From assembly GCA_964607675.1 (NCBI GenBank), contig CAZSLC010000013.1, forward strand, positions 1 through 50,411: a DNA stretch of 50,411 nt, given 5' to 3'. The stretch is from CAZSLC01 sp964607675 (GTDB taxonomy: Bacteria > Bacteroidota > Bacteroidia > Bacteroidales > UBA932). The translations under genes were made by a program, and so were the position numbers. Below the pieces are notes generated by a model. That model was not told the DNA's origin and did not search any database. It was given only the letters and a program-made list of their open reading frames with translations. This document shows, one piece after another, positions 9,274 to 18,800 of this stretch. How positions within the stretch are numbered: position 1 is the first letter of the stretch; each line of letters opens with the position of its first letter.

Positions 9274-10425
9274 ATGGAAGAAAAAAACATTATTTACGAT
9301 TGTTCAAGAGGATGCAATAAAGAGAGAACACCACAAGGTGAATTATTGTGCGAATATGACATATCTTGCTGTAAAAGAGGGGTATTCAATTGGTTAGAGG
9401 CTGTATCCAAAAATACCAATAAGGATATTTATGAAGTAAGATTTAAAAATACACGCAAAATATTTTTTGAGAATTCTTCAAACCAACTTCTCAAAATTGG
9501 GGATATTGTGGTAGTGGAGGCCAACACAGGACATGACATTGGGATTATTACACTCTCTGGTCCAATTGTAGCCCTCCAAATGAAACGCAATAGAATCAAT
9601 CTGAGCACGTATGAATTTAAAAAGATTTATCGCAAAGCAAAATCACTTGATATCGAGAGATGGCAAGAAGCCATAGCAAGAGAGCACGAGACAATGATTA
9701 GGTCAAGGCAAATATCTGCAGAGATGAAATTAGATATGAAGATAGGGGATGTTGAATTTCAAGGTGATGGCACAAAAGCTATTTTTTACTATATCGCCGA
9801 CGAAAGGGTTGATTTCCGCCAATTGATAAAAGTATTTGCAGATGAATTTAGAATTAGAATTGAGATGAGGCAGATAGGTGCTAGACAAGAAGCAGCCCTC
9901 ATAGGGGGTCTCGGTGTGTGTGGCAGAGCACTATGTTGCTCCAATTATATTACCAATTTTCATTCTATTACTACTCAGGCTGCACGTTGTCAAGATCTTT
10001 CTCTTAATCCACAAAAACTTGCTGGCCAATGTGGCAAATTGAAATGTTGTATCAACTATGAAGCTCCTGTATATATGGACTCTCAAAATAAGCTACCACG
10101 TGTAAATGGTCCATTGCAGCTTATGGATGGCGAGGCATTTCTCATCAAGACAGATATATTAAAAAGGACATTATGGTTCTCTTATGACCCTCACAGTATG
10201 GCAAATATGATTCCGCTTTCGGCAGAAGAGACCCTTAATATTATTAAGCTCAACAATAAAGGGATTAAACCTAAAACACTTTTAGTTGAAAACGAAAAGA
10301 ACAATAGTGAATTTGTCACCTCGGTTGGTGATGACAATATTGATAGATTTGATAAGAGCAAAAAAAGAAATAATAGGAAAAAGAGGGTAAAGAAAGATAA
10401 AATCACCAATGATAAACAAGATTAA
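9274..10425 (+). CDS. ricT: PSP1-domain protein RicT (YaaT-like)
   Basis: A 383-residue PSP1/RicT protein. In Bacillus, RicT with RicA and RicF forms an Fe-S-carrying complex that affects mRNA processing by RNase Y; in Bacteroidota its role is not settled. The PSP1 core shows GGLGVCGRALCCSNYI followed by KLAGQCGKLKCCINYE, the hallmark cysteine pairs. There is also an N-terminal cysteine group (C10, C14, C26, C32, C33 in YDCSRGCNKE and CEYDISCC), giving many potential Fe-S ligands. The C-terminus ends in a very basic lysine/arginine tail suggesting RNA contact. It starts 1 bp after the efflux channel gene and overlaps gldH by 17 bp. The ricT-gldH pairing is, from memory, conserved in Bacteroidota. 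Confidence 0.85.
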   Translation: MEEKNIIYDCSRGCNKERTPQGELLCEYDISCCKRGVFNWLEAVSKNTNKDIYEVRFKNTRKIFFENSSNQLLKIGDIVVVEANTGHDIGIITLSGPIVALQMKRNRINLSTYEFKKIYRKAKSLDIERWQEAIAREHETMIRSRQISAEMKLDMKIGDVEFQGDGTKAIFYYIADERVDFRQLIKVFADEFRIRIEMRQIGARQEAALIGGLGVCGRALCCSNYITNFHSITTQAARCQDLSLNPQKLAGQCGKLKCCINYEAPVYMDSQNKLPRVNGPLQLMDGEAFLIKTDILKRTLWFSYDPHSMANMIPLSAEETLNIIKLNNKGIKPKTLLVENEKNNSEFVTSVGDDNIDRFDKSKKRNNRKKRVKKDKITNDKQD

Positions 10426-10867
10426 AATAATTCTGCTGCTTATTTTATTGTACTCATGTGGCGACACAACAAGCTCTTTTTCATATGTTGATATTGATCC
10501 AAAAGGGTACGATACACGAACTCCAATCATGTTTGATCTGGAATTAACAGATTCCCACGGTGACGCAGAGATACTCATCTGTTCGAGGCTAAACGCAAAT
10601 TACAACTTAAATTCAATACCCATGAAGATAGAACTCATATCTCCAAATGGGCTAAAGTACCAAGAAGAAATAGCATTGCCCATTGAGCGGGACAAAAAGA
10701 TCTACACATCGTACGGATATGATATTGAATGGGTATATCGCACCAATGTCGTTCCTAAAGAATATGGCAAATGGAAGGTTATCATCTTTTTATCTCCAAA
10801 GAGCAATTCAAATAGTGTTATTAAAAATATTCATGGAATAGGTATATCTACAAAATATGAGCGGTAA
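10409..10867 (+). CDS. gldH: GldH-like lipoprotein
   Basis: A small 152-residue lipoprotein: the N-terminal stretch MINKIKIILLLILLYSC gives a lipobox with C17. The body is predicted beta-rich and matches the GldH pattern, with FDLELTDSHGDAEI, a central GLKYQEEIALPIE and KEYGKWKVIIFLSP. GldH is needed for gliding in Flavobacterium, but the gene is widespread in non-gliding Bacteroidales, where the function is unknown, so the name describes the family only. The call rests on sequence pattern and on its position directly after ricT, with which it overlaps by 17 bp. It overlaps trmB by 11 bp. Confidence 0.75.
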   Translation: MINKIKIILLLILLYSCGDTTSSFSYVDIDPKGYDTRTPIMFDLELTDSHGDAEILICSRLNANYNLNSIPMKIELISPNGLKYQEEIALPIERDKKIYTSYGYDIEWVYRTNVVPKEYGKWKVIIFLSPKSNSNSVIKNIHGIGISTKYER

Positions 10868-11561
10868 AGATAAACTTAGAAAATTCAGAGAAAACGAAAC
10901 ATTTAAGTGTTTAGTACAACCTACAACTGAAGATGTATTTCGCAAAAGCCACCCACTAAAGGGGCAATGGGGTGAAACCATTTTTCACAATGACAACCCT
11001 ATCGTTTTAGAACTTGGATGTGGCAAAGGTGAATACACTATAGCAATGGCCCAACAGTTCCCAGATAAAAATTTCATAGGTGTTGACATAAAGGGGGCAA
11101 GGCTGTGGAAAGGGGCAAAATATGCCACTGAAAACAACCTTAACAATGTTGCCTTCCTACGGACACGAATTGAATTTATATCCTCCCTGTTTGGTAATAA
11201 TGAAGTATCAGAGATATGGATCACATTTGCAGATCCACAAATCCATAAACCTAAAAAAAGGTTGACTAGTCAACAATTCTTAGAAATATATAGTGGGTTT
11301 TTAAAGAAAGAAGAGCCATATGGAATAATTCATCTAAAAACTGATAGTCAATTGCTTCATCAATCCACTTTAGAAGTTATTGAGAGTGGGAAACACACAC
11401 TCATTGAGGCCAATAACGACATATATGGAAGCGGAAGGGCTACAAATGATCCCATCTTATCTATAAAAACCTTTTATGAATCTCATTTTTTAGCACAAGG
11501 AATGGCTATTACCTATTTGAGGTTTAGACTCTCAGATAACTCGATAAGAGCCGATTTATAA
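10857..11561 (+). CDS. trmB: tRNA (guanine-N7)-methyltransferase
   Basis: A 234-residue SAM-dependent enzyme that would methylate G46 in the tRNA variable loop. The SAM site is clear: VLELGCGKGEYTIAMA (~residues 50-65), then NFIGVDIKGARLWKGA. The family catalytic region appears as WITFADPQIHKPKKRLT, the Bacteroidota form of the FPDPWxKxRH motif. The C-terminal part SIKTFYESHFLAQGMAITYL holds the T-x-x-E type tRNA-binding motif. It overlaps gldH by 11 bp, so it closes the plus-strand operon. Its last 49 bp overlap the end of the converging polyprenyl synthase gene, which leaves no intergenic terminator. Confidence 0.93.
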   Translation: MSGKDKLRKFRENETFKCLVQPTTEDVFRKSHPLKGQWGETIFHNDNPIVLELGCGKGEYTIAMAQQFPDKNFIGVDIKGARLWKGAKYATENNLNNVAFLRTRIEFISSLFGNNEVSEIWITFADPQIHKPKKRLTSQQFLEIYSGFLKKEEPYGIIHLKTDSQLLHQSTLEVIESGKHTLIEANNDIYGSGRATNDPILSIKTFYESHFLAQGMAITYLRFRLSDNSIRADL

Positions 11562-12517
11562 TTCGAGTCTCTAAGTGGAGATAGGACTTTTACGGCATTT
11601 TTTATGTGTGAACCGAGCAGCTCTTTTGCATAATCGATACCACCATTTTCAATGACAAATTCCTTAATTGTTTTTACAATTTTGGAGTTACCCTCACAAT
11701 TTTCATTGAGAAGATCGATCTTAGAGAGTAGTGTAATTATTTCTTCACTTTTTTTAGGTGCATTTTTAAGAGCTCCAAGCAACGGAGGCGTGATTTTCCT
11801 CTCATAAAGATCTGAATCAGCATCTTTCCCTATTATGCTTTGAGGTGAGTAATCAAGTATGTCATCTCGTACTTGAAAAGAAAAACCAAGTTGAAGTGCA
11901 AATTTGGACATGACACTTACTACCTCTTCAGATGCCTCAGACGCAATGGCGGCAGATTGGAGAGAGGTAATAAACAATGATGCAGTTTTTCCTGAAATAA
12001 TACTATAATAGTCTTCTAATGTGGTTTTAAGGTCATCTGCACGCTCCATTTGTATCATCTCCCCAAGTGCAAGATCCTGGATTGTCTTAGAATACAATTC
12101 AATAATTCTAAAATCACATTTGGCCTTTACAAGGATATTCATTGCCTTCGAGAGCCAATAATCACCAAGAAGGACAGATGATCCTGGAGAAAAGATAGAA
12201 CGAATTGTCTTACGCCCCCTTCTCACATCACTATTGTCAACGACATCATCATGGAACAATGTTGCATTGTGAATCAATTCTGTAGCTACAGCTACAGTGT
12301 TTGATACACTATTGATCTCGCCAAGACATGCTTTTGATGTTAAAAGTGATAAAAGAGGGCGAATTCCTTTGCCCATATTGCCCAAAACATAGTTATTCAT
12401 AGTATTTAGAAGTGAATTATTGGATGAGACACACTCTCTCAATGTCAACTCATACCTATCCCAATCTTGAGCTATAAGTAGTTTACTTTTAGATATTATT
12501 CCCGATTCTTGTTGCAT
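11513..12517 (-). CDS. Polyprenyl diphosphate synthase (IspB-like)
   Basis: A trans-isoprenyl diphosphate synthase that would make the long side chain of menaquinone by adding isopentenyl units. Both aspartate-rich motifs are present: FHDDVVDNSDVRRG and FQVRDDILDY, with GKGIRPLLSLL ahead of the first one. The length (334 residues from ATG 12517) fits all-trans octaprenyl/solanesyl synthases. The frame extends to a TTG at 12544 that would add nine residues; I prefer the ATG, but neither has a strong ribosome site. It is the last gene of the minus-strand run and converges on trmB with 49 bp of coding overlap. Chain length cannot be told safely from sequence. Confidence 0.88.
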   Translation of the reverse strand: MQQESGIISKSKLLIAQDWDRYELTLRECVSSNNSLLNTMNNYVLGNMGKGIRPLLSLLTSKACLGEINSVSNTVAVATELIHNATLFHDDVVDNSDVRRGRKTIRSIFSPGSSVLLGDYWLSKAMNILVKAKCDFRIIELYSKTIQDLALGEMIQMERADDLKTTLEDYYSIISGKTASLFITSLQSAAIASEASEEVVSVMSKFALQLGFSFQVRDDILDYSPQSIIGKDADSDLYERKITPPLLGALKNAPKKSEEIITLLSKIDLLNENCEGNSKIVKTIKEFVIENGGIDYAKELLGSHIKNAVKVLSPLRDSNYKSALIELSESLNLK

Positions 12518-12584
12518 TTCAACAGAAAGAAGAGGTTGCTCCAATACTATGAGAGTAACCTCTTCAATAATTTATAATAATGAA

Positions 12585-13220
12585 TTAGAATAACAATGCA
12601 AGAGAAATCTCTGCAGCGTGAGGTTTTGTGTTTTTGAGATACTCTAAGTAATCTCCAAGATTTCCATTGTTTTTAACAACTGAGTTGAGCCCCCATTTGT
12701 ATCTAAATGAAACTTGGAACCTCCAAATATCAACACCAACTCCAAGACCGACACCATATTGGAATTTATTTAGTTGGTCCCCTTCTATCTTTTCTGTTTC
12801 TCCAGCAAATGATACTTTTTGTGCTAAAGAATATCCGATATATGGAGAAACTTCAACATAAGGTCTGATGTTGCCATTTAGAAGAGAAATCCCCCATTGA
12901 ACTCCAATAGGAAGGGCGATTGATTGTGAGACCATAGTTCCAGAAGTGACTCCCAACAGATTTATCGTTGCCCCTGTTTGTGAATACCATAAATCTGGTT
13001 GAATCATAAATCCTAATGCAAGAGGAAGTTGCATAGTAAGACCTGCATTGAATCCAGTATAGTTTTTAAAAACATCTGCATTGAGGTCTTTGACGCTTAC
13101 CCCTGCTATATTAAGCCCACCTTTAATACCCCATCTGAAACCTTGGTTCCCTGCGTTTGCAGGTAAAGCCACAGATAGTAATACTATTGCGGCCAAAAGT
13201 GTAGTAAAAATTTTTTTCAT
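12585..13220 (-). CDS. Outer-membrane beta-barrel protein (porin family)
   Basis: A 211-residue protein with a signal peptide (MKKIFTTLLAAIVLLSVALP then ANAG) and alternating beta strands ending in SLALLF, an aromatic terminal strand recognised by the barrel insertion machinery. The sequence GFRWGIKGGLNIAGVSV at the start of the mature part is typical of the Bacteroidota outer-membrane barrel families (OMP_b-brl type). It resembles the gene at 13563-14234 in length and motifs (KGGLNI/RGGMDF, YTGFNAGL/FTGFNAGF, YIGYS/YIGYA), so the two are probably paralogues on either side of thioredoxin. Ligand and function are unknown. It is 6 bp downstream of the thioredoxin gene, so co-transcription is likely. 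Confidence 0.82.
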   Translation of the reverse strand: MKKIFTTLLAAIVLLSVALPANAGNQGFRWGIKGGLNIAGVSVKDLNADVFKNYTGFNAGLTMQLPLALGFMIQPDLWYSQTGATINLLGVTSGTMVSQSIALPIGVQWGISLLNGNIRPYVEVSPYIGYSLAQKVSFAGETEKIEGDQLNKFQYGVGLGVGVDIWRFQVSFRYKWGLNSVVKNNGNLGDYLEYLKNTKPHAAEISLALLF

Positions 13221-13226
13221 ATTATT

Positions 13227-13538
13227 CTATAATGAATTAAGTTTTTCAACAATAGCGTTCTTGGTATTTGAACCTACCATTTTTTCTTTTATTTCACCAT
13301 TTTTGAAGAAAATAAGTGTGGGTATATTTCTAATACCATATTTCATTGGAATATCTGAAGACTCATCTACATTGCATTTTGCAATTAACCACTTACCTTC
13401 ATACTCCTTTGAAAGCTCTTCGATAATAGGGGACAACATTCTGCATGGGCCACACCAAGGGGCCCAAAAATCGAGCAGAACAGGTAATTGTGATTTAATT
13501 ACTAGTTCTTCAAAATTTGAATCATTAATTTCTAACAT
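13227..13538 (-). CDS. trxA: Thioredoxin
   Basis: A 103-residue single-domain thioredoxin. The redox site WAPWCGPC has cysteines at C29 and C32, and the cis-proline region reads RNIPTLIFF, both standard. There is no signal peptide, so it should act in the cytoplasm as a general disulfide reductant fed by thioredoxin reductase. It sits between two related outer-membrane barrel genes, 24 bp after one and 6 bp before the other. That position is more likely operon convenience than functional coupling. Confidence 0.95.
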   Translation of the reverse strand: MLEINDSNFEELVIKSQLPVLLDFWAPWCGPCRMLSPIIEELSKEYEGKWLIAKCNVDESSDIPMKYGIRNIPTLIFFKNGEIKEKMVGSNTKNAIVEKLNSL

Positions 13539-13562
13539 AATTGATTGTTTTATACATTATTA

Positions 13563-14234
13563 CTAAAAAAAGAAAGCAAGTGAAATTTCCAATCCTTTGA
13601 AATTGGATTTATTAATGGATTCGATAAATTGTTTCCAATCTGATGAGATCACACCTGTTGTTTCGATGTTGAACATACGTCCAAGATTCCAATTGTATCT
13701 TACCATCAATTGTAATTTCCACACATCGAATCCCCCACCTACACCTATCCCATACTCGAATCTATTAATCCCATCACTTTGCAAGACAATATCTGATTTA
13801 TTTCCAAAAGCATCCCTCCAATCTTTAGATACAGCATATCCGATATAAGGGGTCAAAGAGATAAAAGGTCTAAAAAAGATAAAATCTATACCATATTGAA
13901 TATTGACAGGCAACTCAATATAATTCATATGCAATTTGGCCGAATACTCTCCAGAAAATGATGTCCCTTTTGAAACAAAAAGTAACTCTGGTTGGATTGC
14001 CAGCCCCTTGACTGGTGGTAAAATTTGGAGACTAAATCCAGCATTGAAGCCTGTAAAATTGTTCATTGTTTCAGAAATTGTACCAGGCTTAGTATAAGAG
14101 ATTGAGGTAAAATCCATCCCCCCTCTGATACCATATTTGATAATTGTTGATCTTTTTTGTCCAAATACGGTCGATAATGGCATAATAATCAACAAGATTA
14201 TCGCACTAATGCTATATATGATTGTTTTTTTCAT
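13563..14234 (-). CDS. Outer-membrane beta-barrel protein (porin family), paralogue
   Basis: A 223-residue predicted barrel with a signal peptide (MKKTIIYSISAIILLIIMPL, then STVFGQ) and alternating strands ending in ISLAFFF. Motifs KYGIRGGMDF, NNFTGFNAGFSLQI, IQPELLF and FEYGIGVGGGFDVWKLQ match the barrel gene at 12585-13220, which points to an old duplication. It starts 34 bp after L-serine dehydratase. A 7/8 match to the Bacteroidota -7 element (TATATTCG on the minus strand) lies in that gap, so it may have its own promoter. Function is unknown. Confidence 0.8.
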   Translation of the reverse strand: MKKTIIYSISAIILLIIMPLSTVFGQKRSTIIKYGIRGGMDFTSISYTKPGTISETMNNFTGFNAGFSLQILPPVKGLAIQPELLFVSKGTSFSGEYSAKLHMNYIELPVNIQYGIDFIFFRPFISLTPYIGYAVSKDWRDAFGNKSDIVLQSDGINRFEYGIGVGGGFDVWKLQLMVRYNWNLGRMFNIETTGVISSDWKQFIESINKSNFKGLEISLAFFF

Positions 14235-14268
14235 CTCCTCTCTATTGGTGCGAATATAATAAATTTTT

Positions 14269-15480
14269 TTACACCAGATTCATTAATTTTGCAAGCCCTC
14301 CCCCTGATGTCTCTTTATATATGTTTGGCAAATCGTGACCCGTGGTTTTCATCGCCTCTATAACAGTATCAAATCCAACAAGATGAGTTCCATCTGACAT
14401 AATAGCATATTGAGTGACATCCATCGCCCTCGCAGCGGCAAAGGCATTTCTTTCGATGCACGGAATCTGTACCAAGCCACATACGGGATCGCAGGTTAGT
14501 CCCAAAAAGTGTTCCATACCCATTGCAGCTCCATATTCTATTTGGCGGGCAGTTCCACCAAAGAGTTGTATTGCAGCCCCAGATGCCATTGAGCAAGCCG
14601 TCCCAACTTCACCTTGACATCCCACTTCTGCCCCCGATATAGAGGCATTCTCCTTGATCATAGAACCAATTATACCTGCGGTTGCAAGGGCAAACAACAC
14701 TTTCTTATCACTAAAATTATAAAAATTTTTAAATAAATAGAGGACAGCTGGCAGAACACCGCATGAACCACAAGTAGGAGCTGTAACAATAGTTCCACCC
14801 GTTGCATTTTGTTCGGAAACTGCTAAAGCATAGGCAAGTGTCAACCCTCTTCGTTGCATCGACCCCTGGTAACTTTGTGCCCTCAAATAGTATGATGAGG
14901 CTCTTCTTCTTACCTTCAAACCTCCTTGGATAACCCCTTCGTTTTCGAGACCTTCTTTTATTGAGTTTTCCATCACATTCCACCTTTCGATAAGATAATC
15001 CCATATATCACTCTCCTCATGTTGGGCAACATACTCCCAAAACGAAATACCATTCTTTGTACAATGTTTAAGGAGATCCTTCATTTTATTGTGTGGATAA
15101 ATATTTTTGTACTTTTCTCGTTCTCCTGTGTCACTTATATCACCACCTCCGATGCTAAAAGTGACCCATTCCCCCAATTTTTCTTCATCTGAGAGGAATG
15201 CTTCAAATTTCATCCCATTAGGATGCTGAGGTAAAAACTCTTTCGGTCTCCAAATAATCTCAATTTTCGGCTCTTTATTAGAAGATTTAAGAGCTTCGAT
15301 GATGGCAACATCTGTAAGGTGACCTTTCCCAGTTGCAGCAAGGCTACCATATAGTGTAACATGGAACAGAGATGCCTCTGGATACTTTTCCAGAAACATC
15401 TCTGCTGCCTTTTTAGGACCCATAGTATGACTACTTGAGGGGCCTTTACCTATTTTAAAAATTTCTTTAATACTTTCCAT
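14269..15480 (-). CDS. sdaA: L-serine ammonia-lyase (Fe-S L-serine dehydratase)
   Basis: Converts L-serine to pyruvate and ammonia using a 4Fe-4S cluster. The 403-residue chain contains both domains of the single-chain form: the N-terminal substrate domain with KIGKGPSSSHTMGPKKAAEM and the C-terminal cluster domain with GGTIVTAPTCGSCGVLPAVL, GAEVGCQGEVGTACSMA and LTCDPVCGLVQIPCIERNA. Candidate cluster cysteines are C288, C330 and C341; C237 and C240 lie in the conserved APTCGSCG loop. It follows the RND/PG0541 genes by 49 bp. That gap holds a perfect -7 element and a dyad directly before the ATG (separate entry), so it is probably transcribed on its own as well. Full length for the family. 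Confidence 0.94.
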   Translation of the reverse strand: MESIKEIFKIGKGPSSSHTMGPKKAAEMFLEKYPEASLFHVTLYGSLAATGKGHLTDVAIIEALKSSNKEPKIEIIWRPKEFLPQHPNGMKFEAFLSDEEKLGEWVTFSIGGGDISDTGEREKYKNIYPHNKMKDLLKHCTKNGISFWEYVAQHEESDIWDYLIERWNVMENSIKEGLENEGVIQGGLKVRRRASSYYLRAQSYQGSMQRRGLTLAYALAVSEQNATGGTIVTAPTCGSCGVLPAVLYLFKNFYNFSDKKVLFALATAGIIGSMIKENASISGAEVGCQGEVGTACSMASGAAIQLFGGTARQIEYGAAMGMEHFLGLTCDPVCGLVQIPCIERNAFAAARAMDVTQYAIMSDGTHLVGFDTVIEAMKTTGHDLPNIYKETSGGGLAKLMNLV

Positions 15481-15505
15481 TGCGAATCGATATATCGCAA
15501 AGATA
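15481..15505 (-). promoter_or_regulatory. Candidate promoter -7 element with dyad before sdaA
   Basis: On the minus strand TATCTTTG (plus 15498-15505) matches the Bacteroidota -7 consensus TAnnTTTG at all fixed positions; a clear -33 TTTG is not seen. Between it and the ATG lies TGCGA-N9-TCGCA (15481-15499) around the perfect palindrome CGATATATCG (15488-15497). The dyad would overlap the transcription start, a position suited to a repressor. Confidence 0.45.
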
Positions 15506-15529
15506 GTATTTTTGATTATTATTAAATTT

Positions 15530-15823
15530 TTAAACTACTTTTTCTATATTCCAAACAAAAGCTCTAACCCCAATCTCTTTATTACGGTTATCAAGTTTTT
15601 TTACTGTTAGCAATAGTTCATCTACTCTATCGTCATCTACAACAGTGATTACCGCCGAATTCATTTCAGGCCAAGTGTGGGTACCCCTACGAGGCTCCCC
15701 ACCATTTGTACCTCTCCCTTGAACTTGTTCAAAGAAAGTAAATCCAGATATTTTCAACTGATCAAGCAAGTATTCTACCCTTTCGGTATTTGCTTGATTA
15801 AATACTATAAAAACTGATTTCAT
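15530..15823 (-). CDS. PG0541-family transporter-associated protein
   Basis: A 97-residue soluble protein with no signal peptide or membrane helix. Its pattern (MKSVFIVFNQANTERVEYLL, then GTHTWPEMNSAVITVVDDD and VRAFVWNIEKVV) matches the small PG0541 family, which resembles P-II-like proteins in size and beta-alpha-beta layout and is found beside RND efflux genes in Bacteroidota. It lies 14 bp after the pump gene at 15838-19029, in the same operon. The role is unknown; a ligand sensor or pump modulator is the natural guess. GGEPRRGTHTWPE is the most conserved-looking segment and may form the ligand loop. Confidence 0.75.
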   Translation of the reverse strand: MKSVFIVFNQANTERVEYLLDQLKISGFTFFEQVQGRGTNGGEPRRGTHTWPEMNSAVITVVDDDRVDELLLTVKKLDNRNKEIGVRAFVWNIEKVV

Positions 15824-15837
15824 GATATCTCTCTATT

Positions 15838-18800
15838 TTATTTGTTTTCACTTTCTTTTGCATCATCAGCTGAAAGCTGCATAAATATGAAATTCTTACG
15901 GTTCTTTTCTTCTTTATTTCTCTCACCGCTTCTCGACATCACTGCATAGAATATTGGCAGTACCACCAATGTAACAATGGTTGAAATTAAAAGTCCACCT
16001 ATCACCACGATACCCATTGGTCTCCACATTTCTGCCCCTTCACCAGTACTCATTGCCATAGGAACCATACCTAAAATAGTAGTAAATGCCGTCATCAATA
16101 CGGGACGAAGACGAGAGGCTCCAGACAATGCAATAGCATCATACAACTTATAACCCCTATCTCTCATTAGGTTGATATAGTCAACAAGTACAATACCATT
16201 TTTCACAACAATACCTACAAGCATAATGACACCTAAAGCACCTATCATATCAAGGCTGGTACCTGTAACCCACAATGCTAATACCACTCCAGTAACAGCA
16301 AAAGGAACAGACATCATTATTATAAATGGTTTATTGAAAGATTCAAACTGAGATGCCATGACAATATATACCAACAATACGATGAGAGCTAAAAGAATAC
16401 TCATATCTGCAAAGGTCTCTTGTTGATCCTGATATTGTCCTGCTAACCGCACTGAAATACCATTTGGTAGATTTATCTTATCTATCTCTTTTTGAATTTC
16501 TGTGGCAAGCTCTCCCAATGATATTTCATATGGTGTAACTTTAACTGACACATATCTTTGACGGCTTTTTCTATCAATTGTAGGTGGTGCCCAAAACTCC
16601 TCTACAGTTGCCACTTCGCTCAATTTCACCAAAGAACCAGTCGGCGTCGGGATGGTCATATTCATGATATCTGATATTTCATTTCTATTCTCCTCCTTAA
16701 GACGCACCAATATATCATACTCATCTCCATCTTCCTTGAGGTAGCCTACAGACATTCCATTAACTCTATTACGAACATAGGTAGATATTGTGGCTGAGTT
16801 GAGACCAAGTTGAGCCACTTTCTCTTTGTTGACAACTATCTTCAACTCTGAACGATCCTCATCTCTAGAGATATTGACATCACGTGCTCCTTCTACTTTT
16901 GTTTGTATGAGTTGCTTGACTTCTTCTGCTAATAAATTGGTTTTATCGAAATCATATCCGTATATCTCAATATCAACTGAATTTGATTCACCACCCATAC
17001 CACTTGAGACACTACATTGATAATCTATCACTTCTGGATATGTTGACAGGTTCTGTCTTAAAATTTCTGCAATCTCAAATATAGTTCTCTCTCTCTCGTA
17101 TTTTTTAGAACAAACAACAGTCATTGAGATTTTGTTATTGGTTGTTTGCGAGAACATTGCAGAGACTCCTGATTCATCACTTGACCCAGCGGAAGTATTT
17201 ATCATTCGTATTTCAGGTATCAATACTTGAAACTCATTTTCAATTTTTCTCGCCGTCTTCAAGGTCTCTTCAATCCTTGTTCCACGCTGGAGCTCTATAG
17301 AGACACTCACCCTTCCATTGTCAGATTGTTGCATAAAATCTGTCCCAATTTTACCCATAAATAAAGGAAGTAGCGACAAACCAAATATTAGTAGGGCTGT
17401 TAAAAGGGTTATTGTTTTGTTCCTCAAACAGAAAGAGAGAAGTTGTGAATACCACTTATCCACCTTATCCAAAAAACCAACAACATATTTTTGGTACCAG
17501 TCAATTTTAGGTGGCACTATGACAATATGACCTTTCTCATCCACTTTGACTTTTTGTGCTTTGAGCAATTTTGAACAAAGCATAGGGGTAAGGGATATCG
17601 CAATGATAGTTGATGTAGAGATTACAATTGTTACAATCCACCCAAGTTCTTTAAACATAATACCAGCCATCCCTGTAAGCATAGTTAAAGGGACAAATAC
17701 TGCGATGAGAACCAATGTTGTAGCTATTACTGATACCCACACTTCATTTGTTGCATATATGGCCGCTTCTCGTGGGTTGGAACCTCGTTCTATATGCCTG
17801 GTAATATTCTCCAACACCACAATAGCATCATCCACAACCATACCTACAGCAATAGTCAGTGAACAGAGTGATATGATATTCAAAGAACTACCTATAAAAT
17901 TCAGATATATAAATGCAACAATTAGGGCGATAGGAATCGCTATGCCAATGATAAATGTAGCACGCCACTTTCCAAGGAACAAGAATACAACTAAGACTAC
18001 AAACAATAGTGCATACATGATCGATTCTTCCAAAGATCCAATGGCATTTTCTATCTCTTCAGATGAGTCGTAGATAATTTCTGCTTTAATATCAGAAGGC
18101 AACGTCTTTAAAAGTTTATCCATCTCATTTCGGAGATCTTTACATATTTGAACCGTATTTGCTCCCGATTGTTTTGTAACAATAAGTCTTACACTTTCCC
18201 TTCCATTGGTCTTTTCATCAAGTGATAAATCTTTTATTGTATCTCTTACTGTTGCAATATCCTTAACGAAGACCTGCTTACCTGTTGTGGTAGTAGTCAC
18301 TACGATGTCATTAATCTCTGAACTTTGCAGATACTCACTTCTTACCTGGAGTTGGTATTGCTCCTTGTCCATTTTAACTATTCCCGATGATAGGTTCAAG
18401 TTATTTGAAGCTATTGAATTTCCAACCATTTCCAATGGAATACCGTATGCATCCAACTTCTCTTGGTCGATATCAACATACACATACCTATCAGGGGCAC
18501 CTGAGAGTGATAAGTTACCAATTCCATTGACTTTATTTAGGATTGGAATCATATCATCATTCAATATTTTTTCAAGCCCTGGATAACTTTCCTCTGCTGT
18601 GATAGAGTATTGAATGATAGGCATAGCACTTGAGCTGAATTTGAAAATAAATGGGTTGGAACATCCATCAGGAAGTCTGTCCTTTAGCATATCGATATAT
18701 GAGCGAACATCATTTATCACTTCGTCAAGTTCAGTTCCCCACTCAAGTTCAAGCATTACGATTGACATATTGTCCTTAGATGTGGAATATATCTCTTTTA

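Noticed and set aside
17546..18073. 175-residue plus-strand frame opposite the second RND pump
   Set aside because: Antisense shadow of membrane helices; hydrophobic, Ser/Thr-rich composition follows from the pump codons.
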